A stretch of DNA of 8,239 nucleotides from F23-B02 sp045599385 (lineage in GTDB: Bacteria; Bacillota; Clostridia; Oscillospirales; Oscillospiraceae), in assembly GCA_045599385.1 (NCBI GenBank), contig JAZRVW010000094.1:1-8239 (forward strand), written 5' to 3'. Under the pieces are notes generated by a model, which saw nothing but the letters and a program-made list of their open reading frames with translations, had not been told where the DNA came from and searched no databases. Position numbers and translations under genes: made by a program. The stretch's first letter is position 1, and every line of letters begins with the position of its first letter. Shown piece after piece: positions 1-6,457 of the stretch.

Positions 1-983
1 CCTTGAGCATTGTCAAGGTTTTCCCAGGTAAACACAAGGGACTTGCGGTAATGGCTCTGGAGGCAGAACAGACGGTAGGCGAGGGGGTCATAGCCCTTTT
101 CCTCAAGAAGTGCAACGGTGAGGAACTCACCTTTGGACTTGGACATTTTGCCGGAATTGGTGTTGAGATGCAGAACGTGCATCCAGAAGTTGCACCACTT
201 GTGACCGATGTAGGATTCGGACTGGGCAATTTCGTTGGTGTGATGGGGGAATGCGTTATCAATTCCGCCGCAATGGATATCCAGGTCTTCGCCCAGATGC
301 TTCATGGAAATGCCGGAGCACTCAATGTGCCAGCCGGGATAACCGACGCCCCAGGGAGAATCCCATTTCAGCGCCTGATCCTCAAACTTGGACTTGGTGA
401 ACCACAGAACAAAGTCGTTCTTGTTGCGCTTGTTGGTGTCCTCCTCAACGCCTTCGCGAACACCTACGTCCAGGTCATCGGCATTGAAGTCATTAAAAAT
501 GTAGTATCTCTCAAGCTTGGAGGTATCAAAATAGACATTGCCGCCTGCAAAGTATGCGTAGCCTGTGTCCATGAGCTTGGTGATGATTTTTATGTATTCA
601 TCAATGCAGTTGGTTGCAGGCTCAACAACGTCGGGCGTTTTGATGTTGAGCTTACCGCAGTCGGAAAAGAATGCGTCGGTGTAGAACTTTGCAATGTCCA
701 TAACGGACTTGTTTTCGCGCTTTGCGCCCTTGAGCATCTTGTCCTCGCCCTCGTCGGCGTCGCTGGTGAGGTGACCCACGTCGGTGATATTCATAACGCG
801 CTTGACGTTGTAGCCAACATAGCGCAGGTGCTTTTCAAGAATATCCTCCATGATGTAGCTGCGGAGATTGCCGATATGGGCAAAGTGGTAGACCGTAGGT
901 CCGCAGGTGTACATTTTGACTATGTCGGGACTGTTGGGAACAAAATCTTCTTTTTTACGTGTTGCGGAGTTATAGAGTTTCAT
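1..983 (-). CDS. cysS: Cysteinyl-tRNA synthetase (cysteine--tRNA ligase), N-terminal 327 codons, cut by the window edge
   Basis: Class I aminoacyl-tRNA synthetase that activates cysteine with ATP and loads it onto tRNA-Cys in the cytoplasm. Reading the minus strand from the ATG at 983 gives MKLYNSATRKKEDFVPNSPD and onward. The HIGH-type signature is HIGN at residues 36-39 and the KMSKS loop is at 279-283. Four zinc ligands can be placed: C27 (in CGPTVY), C222 (in WHIECS), H247 and E251. Their spacing (25 then 4) is the same as C209/H234/E238 of the E. coli enzyme. A strong AAAGGAG lies 7 nt upstream of the start (991-997). The family is about 460-480 residues, so the anticodon-binding C-terminus lies beyond the left edge. 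The gene starts 20 bp after pgsA, which leaves no room for the T-box leader often found before Firmicutes tRNA-synthetase genes, so it is probably read from the upstream operon. The open frame on the opposite strand here is a shadow. Confidence 0.97.
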   Translation of the reverse strand, partial: MKLYNSATRKKEDFVPNSPDIVKMYTCGPTVYHFAHIGNLRSYIMEDILEKHLRYVGYNVKRVMNITDVGHLTSDADEGEDKMLKGAKRENKSVMDIAKFYTDAFFSDCGKLNIKTPDVVEPATNCIDEYIKIITKLMDTGYAYFAGGNVYFDTSKLERYYIFNDFNADDLDVGVREGVEEDTNKRNKNDFVLWFTKSKFEDQALKWDSPWGVGYPGWHIECSGISMKHLGEDLDIHCGGIDNAFPHHTNEIAQSESYIGHKWCNFWMHVLHLNTNSGKMSKSKGEFLTVALLEEKGYDPLAYRLFCLQSHYRKSLVFTWENLDNAQ

Positions 984-1003
984 TGTATTTCTCCTTTGAA
1001 ATT

Positions 1004-1540
1004 TCAAGAGCAGCGCTTGAAAACATTTATGTTCTTAATAAAGTATTCCACACCGGAATAAAGAGTGGTGCCGAGAATGCAGACAGATGCGAGAACTGTC
1101 AAAAAATCAGGGAAGGGAACCCATGGCTCGCTGACAACAATGAGCACACCGAGTGCTACCATTGTTGTGAAGGTCTTGACTTTGCCTGAGAAAGCGGCGG
1201 CAATTACCTTGCCCTGCTCAGCAGCAAGTAAACGGAGTCCCGAAACGGCAAATTCGCGCAGAAGCACGATTGCCACAACCCATGAGGGCATTAAGTCTTT
1301 TTCAATGAAAATGCACATGGCGGCAAGAACAAGCATCTTGTCGGCAAGGGGATCCATAAATTTTCCGAAGTCGGTCACCTGATTGTAGTTGCGGGCAATG
1401 TAGCCGTCGATGAAATCGCTGCAGGTTGCAACTACATATACCGCAAGTGCCCAGTAGGTAAGGTCCTGATATAACAGTACCATAAAAACGGGGATAAGCA
1501 CAATGCGGAAGATAGTGATTTTATTTGCTGTGGTGTTCAT
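1004..1540 (-). CDS. pgsA: CDP-diacylglycerol--glycerol-3-phosphate 3-phosphatidyltransferase (phosphatidylglycerolphosphate synthase)
   Basis: Membrane enzyme making phosphatidylglycerol phosphate from CDP-diacylglycerol and glycerol-3-phosphate, the committed step to phosphatidylglycerol and cardiolipin. The 178-residue product has the full CDP-alcohol phosphatidyltransferase signature D-x2-DG-x2-AR-x8-G-x3-D-x3-D: D42, D45, G46, A49, R50, G59, D63 and D67, the last aspartate being the likely catalytic base. Hydrophobic segments lie around residues 9-24, 30-40, 68-80, 86-95, 125-136 and 148-160, fitting the six-helix family fold. I chose the ATG at 1540 because GAGGAGG sits 7 nt upstream and the sequence from there (MNTTANKITIFRIVLIPVFM) is a typical family start. 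An in-frame ATG at 1591 would add 17 atypical residues and overlap the end of rimO. The gap to rimO is 19 bp. The specific PgsA assignment over other CDP-alcohol transferases rests on the overall sequence and the rimO neighbour. Confidence 0.95.
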   Translation of the reverse strand: MNTTANKITIFRIVLIPVFMVLLYQDLTYWALAVYVVATCSDFIDGYIARNYNQVTDFGKFMDPLADKMLVLAAMCIFIEKDLMPSWVVAIVLLREFAVSGLRLLAAEQGKVIAAAFSGKVKTFTTMVALGVLIVVSEPWVPFPDFLTVLASVCILGTTLYSGVEYFIKNINVFKRCS

Positions 1541-1547
1541 ACCAGAA

Positions 1548-1554
1548 CCTCCTC
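1548..1554 (-). promoter_or_regulatory. Ribosome binding site that fixes the pgsA start
   Basis: GAGGAGG on the minus strand, 7 nt before the ATG at 1540, in the 19-bp gap after the rimO stop codon. It is the best reason to reject the longer reading from 1591. Confidence 0.85.
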
Positions 1555-1559
1555 TCAGC

Positions 1560-2876
1560 CTAACGGCGCTCGCCGTAAAGGTTTCCGTCAAATGTGTCGG
1601 TTATTAATACGTTTACAATATCACCGATGCAGTTTTCGCCTTCAAAGAAGACCTGACCGTCGATATCGGGGGAATCCGCGTAGCTGCGGCCATAGAACAG
1701 CTCCTGCTCATCGTCGTAGCCTTCGCAGAGTACTTCAAGGGTTTTGCCAACCTGAGCGTTGCAGAAATCGTCCATAATCTGCGCCTGCAGGTCAAGAATG
1801 AGGTCGGCTCTTCTCTGCGCAACCTCTTCATCGGGACGCTCCATTTTTGCAGCGGGCGTTCCTTCCTCGGGAGAGAAGGGGAATACGCCTGCACGCTCAA
1901 TGCGCGCCTCCTTAAGAAACTCGCAGAGCTCCTCAAATTCAGCCTCGCTCTCGCCGGGCAAACCTGCAATAAGGCTGGTGCGAAGCACAAGATTGGGTAT
2001 ACGCTCACGGAGGGTTTTGAACAGCTTTCTTATATCGCCGCCCGTGCCGTGACGGTTCATGGACTTCAGAATTTTGTCATTTATATGCTGAATCGGAATA
2101 TCCAGATACTTGACGATTTTCGGATTGCTTGCAATCTCGTCAATCAGCTCATCGTCGAACTGGTCGGGATAGGTGTAGTGAAGCCTTATCCACTGCACAC
2201 CCTCAATTTCGGATATTCTGCGGCAGAGGGTAGCCAGCATACGCTTTCCGTAAAGGTCTGTACCGTATTTTGTAATATCCTGAGCAATGACGATGATTTC
2301 CTTTATGCCGTGCTCGGCAAGCTCCTTTGCTTCCTCAACGACACATTCAATATCGCGCGAACGGTATCTGCCGCGGATATAGGGAATGGCACAGAAGGCA
2401 CAGAAATTGTTGCAGCCTTCGGCGATACGGAGATATGCCCAGGAGGGACCCGTGCTTATGACACGCGGTATTTCGTCAACTGGTGCGCTCTGGTCGCCGA
2501 AACAGCTTACGCTGTTTCCCTTTAAGGCCTCGTCAGCGGCCTTTACAATATCGCCGAAGCTTCCGACACCGAGAACGGCGTCAATCTCGGGAAGCTCTGT
2601 CATGATATCGTCCTTGTAGCGCTCGGGCAGACAGCCCGTTACTATGATTTTACCCAATCTGCCTGCGTTTTTAAGCTCTGCCATTTCAAGAATTGTGTCA
2701 ATGGCCTCGCTCTTTGCCGCATCTATAAAGCCGCAGGTGTTGATGACAACCGCATCGGCACCGTCTGGGGAGGGTACAAGCTCATAGCCTGCTTCATTTA
2801 ATAGGTAAAGCATCTGTTCGCTGTTTACAAGGTTTTTTGCACAGCCGAGTGAGATTAGTGCTATGGTTTTATTCAT
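1560..2876 (-). CDS. rimO: Ribosomal protein S12 (aspartyl) methylthiotransferase, radical SAM
   Basis: Radical-SAM enzyme that adds a methylthio group to a conserved aspartate of ribosomal protein S12. The 438-residue length is typical. The N-terminal MTTase domain (about 1-110) carries three cysteines for the auxiliary 4Fe-4S cluster: C12 (SLGCAKN), C48 (INTCGF) and C82 (TGCLPER). The radical SAM core (about 140-370) carries C155, C159 and C162 in GCNNFCAFC, followed by IPYIRGRYRSR. A TRAM domain, which binds S12 or RNA, occupies roughly 377-438. The ISLGCAKNLVNSE start and the LHYTYPD segment distinguish RimO from the paralogues MiaB and MtaB. The ATG at 2876 overlaps the recX stop in an ATGA arrangement, and a GAGGA 6 nt upstream (2883-2887) lies inside recX, so the two are probably translationally coupled. 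rimO next to pgsA is a common Firmicutes order. cinA, frequent in related clusters with recA, is absent here. Confidence 0.97.
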   Translation of the reverse strand: MNKTIALISLGCAKNLVNSEQMLYLLNEAGYELVPSPDGADAVVINTCGFIDAAKSEAIDTILEMAELKNAGRLGKIIVTGCLPERYKDDIMTELPEIDAVLGVGSFGDIVKAADEALKGNSVSCFGDQSAPVDEIPRVISTGPSWAYLRIAEGCNNFCAFCAIPYIRGRYRSRDIECVVEEAKELAEHGIKEIIVIAQDITKYGTDLYGKRMLATLCRRISEIEGVQWIRLHYTYPDQFDDELIDEIASNPKIVKYLDIPIQHINDKILKSMNRHGTGGDIRKLFKTLRERIPNLVLRTSLIAGLPGESEAEFEELCEFLKEARIERAGVFPFSPEEGTPAAKMERPDEEVAQRRADLILDLQAQIMDDFCNAQVGKTLEVLCEGYDDEQELFYGRSYADSPDIDGQVFFEGENCIGDIVNVLITDTFDGNLYGERR

Positions 2877-3484
2877 TGATAATCCTCTTCGGAAGTAAAA
2901 TTGTTAAGTGCGTGTTTAATCTGCTCCCAGGAGTAGCCGCGCCGGTACAGCGCATTGGAAATCTTCTGTATCTGGGCGCGGTCTGAGGGGTCTGTAAGCC
3001 TTGATGCAATAAACCGCTCAAGCTTGTCGTCCTGCTGCGGCATTTCGGAAAGTGCCTCGTCCCAATACTCGTTTGGAACGCCGTGTCGGCGAAGCTCCTG
3101 CTTTATTCTGCCTGCGCCATAGCCCTTTGCGGCATAGTGACGGACAACCGTGCCTGCGTAGCTTCGGTCATTGATAAGCCCCATATCGCAGAGCCAATCG
3201 GCACAAAATTCGGCATTATCGGGGCTTTCGCCCTTTTCAACAAGCTTGTCCCTCATTTCCTTTCGGGACATGGCACGGGTGTTGATAATGCGCATGGCGC
3301 GGACCTTGCAAAGAGACAACGTGGAGGCGTTCAGCACCTCGCGGTATCTGCCGTCATCAAGCTCAATTCCCGAATGCAGAAAGAAGTCTGTCACAACGGC
3401 AAGAGTCGTTTTAAGCTCACTGCCGTCATCAAATACTATCGTAAACCTCTCCTGAGAGGTCTGCTTAAGCTCTCTGATAATCAC
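2873..3484 (-). CDS. recX: Regulatory protein RecX, modulator of RecA
   Basis: RecX binds RecA filaments and modulates their growth and ATPase activity, usually by inhibition. The 203-residue product shows three helical repeats of the RecX type. They lie at about 60-106 (RKEMRDKLVEKG, then FCADWLCDMGLIND), 107-148 (HYAAKGYGAGRIKQELRRHG) and 154-195 (FIASRL, then ALYRRGYSWEQIKHAL). They follow an N-terminal strand-rich segment (about 1-55) similar to those of Firmicutes RecX proteins. The start appears to be GTG at 3484 (MIIRELKQ). A GAAGGA made from the last two sense codons of recA lies 9 nt upstream. The gap to recA is 6 bp and the 3' end overlaps rimO by 4 bp. Position directly after recA strongly supports the assignment. 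With the binding site inside recA, RecX output should follow recA translation; this is inference. Confidence 0.93.
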   Translation of the reverse strand: MIIRELKQTSQERFTIVFDDGSELKTTLAVVTDFFLHSGIELDDGRYREVLNASTLSLCKVRAMRIINTRAMSRKEMRDKLVEKGESPDNAEFCADWLCDMGLINDRSYAGTVVRHYAAKGYGAGRIKQELRRHGVPNEYWDEALSEMPQQDDKLERFIASRLTDPSDRAQIQKISNALYRRGYSWEQIKHALNNFTSEEDYQ

Positions 3485-3490
3485 GAAAGA

Positions 3491-4591
3491 TTATCCTTCG
3501 AAGTCGTCGGCGCTTACGTCAACGGCGCGTCCTGCGGCCTGGGCAGCCTTGCGTGCCTGGGGAGCCATGAGTTTGTGGGCGTTGTCGCGGATTTCCTGCT
3601 CAATGCTGTCGCAGACATCGGGATTGGAGAGGAGGTATTCCTTGACGGCATCGCGGCCCTGAATGCGCTGACCGTTGACGGTGAACCATGCGCCTGCCTT
3701 GTCGATAAGCTCAAGCTTTACGCCGAGGTCAACGATTTCACCGACCTTTGAGATACCTTCGCCGTACATGATATCAAACTCAGCCTCCTTGAAGGGAGGT
3801 GCGCACTTGTTTTTGATGACCTTTGCGCGTGTGCGGTTGCCTATCATTTCGCCGCCGACCTTGAGGGTTTCGGTGCGTCGCACGTCAATGCGAACGGAAG
3901 CGTAGTACTTGAGGGCAAGACCGCCGGGTGTGGTTTCGGGGTTGCCGTACATTACGCCGATTTTCTGACGCAGCTGGTTAATGAAGATAACCGTGCAGCC
4001 GTTTTTGGAGATGCAGCCTGCAAGACGGCGCATTGCCTGGGACATAAGACGTGCCAGAGCGCCGACAACGGTATCGCCCATTTCGCCCTCAAGCTCAATT
4101 CTGGGGATAAGAGCTGCAACGGAGTCAACAACGACAACATCAACTGCGGAGGAGCGTACAAGGCTTTCGGCGATGTCAAGCGCCTGTTCGCCGGTGTCAG
4201 GCTGGGAAATGAGAAGACTGTCAATATCAACGCCGAGAGCTCTTGCGTATGCAGGCTCGAGCGCATGCTCAACGTCTATGTAAGCCGCTTCACCGCCTGC
4301 CTTCTGTGCGGCGGCTACAACGTGAAGTGCCAGAGTGGTTTTACCTGATGCTTCAGGTCCGTAGATTTCAACTATACGTCCCTTGGGAACACCGCCGATA
4401 CCGAGAGCAAGGTCAAGGGAAAGAGAGCCGGTTGTGAGAGCTTCCACATTTACGGGAATATCGTCACCAAGACGCATGATTGCGCCCTTGCCGTAGTTCT
4501 TTTCAATCTGTGCAATGCAGGTTTCAAGAGCTTTTTTCTTGTCGCTTGCCTGACCGGGTGTGGCAATGGGAGCTTTTTTCTTTTCTGCCAT
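3491..4591 (-). CDS. recA: Recombinase A, homologous recombination and SOS co-protease
   Basis: ATP-dependent DNA strand-exchange protein that also promotes LexA self-cleavage. The 366-residue length is normal. Walker A is GPEASGKT at 78-85, the catalytic glutamate is E108 in IDVEHAL, Walker B is VVVVDS at 152-157, and the allosteric FINQLR has Q206, matching E. coli Q194. The loop L2 region reads GNPETTPGGLALKYYAS (216-232). The N-terminus is lysine-rich and the tail is acidic (DDFEG). Differences from E. coli at studied positions are Tyr229 for F217 and V175/V176 for H163/M164 in loop L1, plus a one-residue deletion near 310 (GQRIQGRD against GEKIGQGK). The ATG at 4591 has GAGGTGA 6 nt upstream. 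The gene follows prmC by 22 bp, with no SOS box or full promoter visible in that gap, so expression from the upstream operon or from a promoter within prmC is likely. Confidence 0.99.
   Translation of the reverse strand: MAEKKKAPIATPGQASDKKKALETCIAQIEKNYGKGAIMRLGDDIPVNVEALTTGSLSLDLALGIGGVPKGRIVEIYGPEASGKTTLALHVVAAAQKAGGEAAYIDVEHALEPAYARALGVDIDSLLISQPDTGEQALDIAESLVRSSAVDVVVVDSVAALIPRIELEGEMGDTVVGALARLMSQAMRRLAGCISKNGCTVIFINQLRQKIGVMYGNPETTPGGLALKYYASVRIDVRRTETLKVGGEMIGNRTRAKVIKNKCAPPFKEAEFDIMYGEGISKVGEIVDLGVKLELIDKAGAWFTVNGQRIQGRDAVKEYLLSNPDVCDSIEQEIRDNAHKLMAPQARKAAQAAGRAVDVSADDFEG
3494..3499 (-). promoter_or_regulatory. Ribosome binding site for recX embedded in the recA 3' end
   Basis: GAAGGA on the minus strand forms the final Glu and Gly codons of recA, just before its TAA. 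The core AAGGA is 9 nt upstream of the recX GTG. It supports GTG at 3484 as the start and suggests recA/recX coupling. Confidence 0.65.
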
Positions 4592-4597
4592 TAAAGT

Positions 4598-4604
4598 TCA
4601 CCTC
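4598..4604 (-). promoter_or_regulatory. recA ribosome binding site in the 22-bp prmC-recA gap
   Basis: GAGGTGA on the minus strand, 6 nt before the recA ATG. The remainder of the gap (4592-4613) is AT-rich. It includes a TAATAT (4607-4612) that resembles a -10 element but has no acceptable -35 at 16-18 bp and would start transcription inside the ribosome binding site. No GAAC-N4-GTTC LexA box is present. Confidence 0.8.
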
Positions 4605-4613
4605 ATATATTAA

Positions 4614-5483
4614 TCAAAATTCATTTTTCCATTGACCGATGACAACACGCTCCACACCGATTGTGTCCTTGCGGCTGTCAACGGAAACGAACTCGGCATC
4701 AAGGAGCATCTGCTTTACGGCATCTGCCTGACCTTCGCCGACTTCAAATATCATAAGTGCATTGGGACGGAGAGTTACCGACCAGTGCTTTATTATCTCG
4801 CGGTAAAAATCAAGACCGTCCTCACCGCCGTCAAGAGCGCCGATGGGCTCATAATCGCGCACAGAGCTGTCAAGCTCAATAAGCTCACGAGAGGGGATAT
4901 AGGGCGGATTGGAAAGAATCATATCAAAGCCGCCGGTGTGCTGAGGCGGCCAGTCGGTTGCATCGGCACAAATGGGAACAACCTTGGAGCTGAGCTTGTT
5001 GAGGGAGATGTTCTTTCTGCAGATTTCAAGTGCCGACGGGCTTATGTCTGCGGCGATTACGCTTGCGCTGTCAAGCTTTGCCGCAACTGCGCAGGCAATG
5101 CAGCCGCTACCGCAGCACATATCGAGAACGCGGATTTTTCTTCCGCGGAGTCTGCCGTAGCTCAGCGCCGTGTCCACAAGCACCTCGGTGTCCATTCTGG
5201 GAATCAGCACCTCGGGAGTGACAATAATGGGCAGACCGTAAAACTCCCACGCACCTGCTATGTAGGCCAAAGGCTCACCCTTGAGCCTGCGCTCAAGGTA
5301 TTTCAGAGCCTTTTCCTCAAGCTCATTTGAGGTGTAGAGGTTCATGTCGCGCATAAGCTCGGCCTTGTCCTTTTCACTTGCGGCAGCAAGAAGTATTCTT
5401 GCCTCCTGACTGTAGGCCTCAACACCTGCGTTCTTAAGCTCGGTTCTTATGTGAAAATATAAATCGTTATATGTCTTCGGCAT
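4614..5483 (-). CDS. prmC: Peptide chain release factor N5-glutamine methyltransferase
   Basis: SAM-dependent methyltransferase (HemK family) that methylates the glutamine of the GGQ motif in release factors RF1 and RF2. The 289-residue length is typical. The N-terminal helical domain (about 1-80) includes ERRLKGEPLAYIAG, which precedes the family motif VLIPRMDTE (92-100). The SAM-binding loop is LDMCCGSGCIA (120-130), the acidic ribose-binding residue is probably D146 in AADIS, and the substrate-glutamine motif is NPPY at 192-195. RDYEPIGALDGGEDGLDFYR (209-228) is also characteristic. In the SAM loop the usual first glycine (DLGTGSG) is a cysteine, a conservative variation I believe occurs in other clostridia. 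The ATG at 5483 has AAGGAG 5 nt upstream, overlapping the stop of the preceding gene. prfA (RF1), the usual partner, is not adjacent; recA occupies that place. Confidence 0.97.
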   Translation of the reverse strand: MPKTYNDLYFHIRTELKNAGVEAYSQEARILLAAASEKDKAELMRDMNLYTSNELEEKALKYLERRLKGEPLAYIAGAWEFYGLPIIVTPEVLIPRMDTEVLVDTALSYGRLRGRKIRVLDMCCGSGCIACAVAAKLDSASVIAADISPSALEICRKNISLNKLSSKVVPICADATDWPPQHTGGFDMILSNPPYIPSRELIELDSSVRDYEPIGALDGGEDGLDFYREIIKHWSVTLRPNALMIFEVGEGQADAVKQMLLDAEFVSVDSRKDTIGVERVVIGQWKNEF

Positions 5484-5492
5484 ATTTTCTCC

Positions 5493-6446
5493 TTACCAGG
5501 CGTCGCTGCCTTCCTCCTCGGGAATAACAAGCCTGAGCGCTTCAATGGCGCATTCGATCATTTCGTCGTCGGGCTCATTGGTGGTGATGCGCTGAAGCTG
5601 TCTGCCCGGCCATGAAAGAATGGAGGAAAGCGTGTTGTCATGACGGCCTATCCAACGGTTAAGCTCATAGGTAACGCCGACAATTACGGGGAGAATAAGC
5701 AGCCTTATGCCGATTCTGCCCAGTGTGTTGGGAATGCGGATAAACAATCCGACGATGATGCTGATAATTATTACTACAAAAAGAAAGCTTGTTCCGCAGC
5801 GGGGATGAAGTCGGGGCTGGGGACGAATGTTTTCCACAGTAAGAGGAAGTCCCTTTTCGTAGCAGAAGATTGTTTTATGCTCTGCACCGTGATAGGAAAA
5901 TACCCGGCGCATATCTTTCATCTTTGAGCAGAGAATGAGATAGGCAAAGAAAATGACTATTTTCAGTATGCCCTCGACAACTGCACGCCAGTAATAGCTG
6001 GTTTTGAGACCGGGGATAAGTCCCACAATGAAGGTGGGGAGGAAGAGAAACAGAAACAGGGAAAGTCCTATGCCCAGCACAACGGCAATGCCGATTATGA
6101 GCTTCTGCGCGGTTTCATCGGAAAAATGCTCCTCAATCCAGAGGTCAAGCTTGTCCGGCTCGCCAAGCTCCTCCTCGGGAAGCTGTTCGGCGGAGTAGGA
6201 AATTGCCTTGACACCGTTTACCATGGAGGAAATGAAGCCCACAACACCGCGGATAAACGGCCATGCAAGCACGGGGTGAATTTCCTTGAGCGGCTTCATA
6301 TCCTCAACCTTGACAACATGCTCACCGCTGCCGCGGCAGACAATGGCACGCTTTTTGGGGCCCTGCATCATAATGCCTTCAAGAAGGGCCTGACCGCCGA
6401 TTGAGGTCTTGAAGCCTGTGGATTTTTTCTTTTCTTTTATTGCCAT
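5493..6446 (-). CDS. DUF1385 family polytopic membrane protein (YqhQ-like), function not established
   Basis: A 317-residue integral membrane protein of the DUF1385 family (B. subtilis YqhQ). Family motifs visible are GGQALLEGIMM (17-27), WPFIRGVVGF (62-71), YHGAEHK (185-191) and HPRCGTSFLF (214-223). The conserved histidines and cysteine could suggest metal binding or catalysis, but I know of no proven activity. Hydrophobic segments lie near 115-140, 155-174, 220-237 and 245-260, with charged termini probably cytoplasmic. The C-terminal half has the conserved WPGRQLQRITTNEP stretch (279-292). The ATG at 6446 has AAAGG 8 nt upstream, overlapping the TAA of the kinase gene. DUF1385 directly before prmC is a recurring Firmicutes arrangement, usually with prfA. 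Here it also directly follows a sensor kinase, so a membrane partnership with that kinase is possible but unproven. Confidence 0.9.
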   Translation of the reverse strand: MAIKEKKKSTGFKTSIGGQALLEGIMMQGPKKRAIVCRGSGEHVVKVEDMKPLKEIHPVLAWPFIRGVVGFISSMVNGVKAISYSAEQLPEEELGEPDKLDLWIEEHFSDETAQKLIIGIAVVLGIGLSLFLFLFLPTFIVGLIPGLKTSYYWRAVVEGILKIVIFFAYLILCSKMKDMRRVFSYHGAEHKTIFCYEKGLPLTVENIRPQPRLHPRCGTSFLFVVIIISIIVGLFIRIPNTLGRIGIRLLILPVIVGVTYELNRWIGRHDNTLSSILSWPGRQLQRITTNEPDDEMIECAIEALRLVIPEEEGSDAW

Positions 6447-6457
6447 ATTGAAAACCT

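Noticed and set aside
1019..1032. Near-palindrome AACATTTATGTT resembling a LexA or other operator ahead of cysS
   Set aside because: It lies within the pgsA coding end, has a 6-nt instead of 4-nt spacer between the AAC and GTT arms, and is not associated with promoter elements.
3..1061. A 352-codon open reading frame on the plus strand across the whole cysS region
   Set aside because: It is the exact antisense of a clear cysS with all zinc ligands and both signature motifs. It shows no recognisable domain and no ribosome binding site. It reflects stop-free antisense codons in a codon-biased gene.
1541..1591. Longer pgsA reading from the ATG at 1591
   Set aside because: It adds 17 residues not typical of the family, overlaps the rimO 3' end, and ignores the GAGGAGG correctly spaced from the ATG at 1540.
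2049..2525. Plus-strand frame of 158 codons inside the rimO region, and a similar 222-codon frame over recX/recA (3083-3751)
   Set aside because: Both are antisense to well-supported genes with intact catalytic motifs or family repeats and show no independent features.
4676..4681. Perfect TTGACA on the minus strand upstream of recA, a possible -35 for a recA promoter inside prmC
   Set aside because: The positions 16-18 bp downstream read GC-rich sequence such as GGTGTG with no -10 match. The hexamer encodes part of the conserved prmC reading frame.
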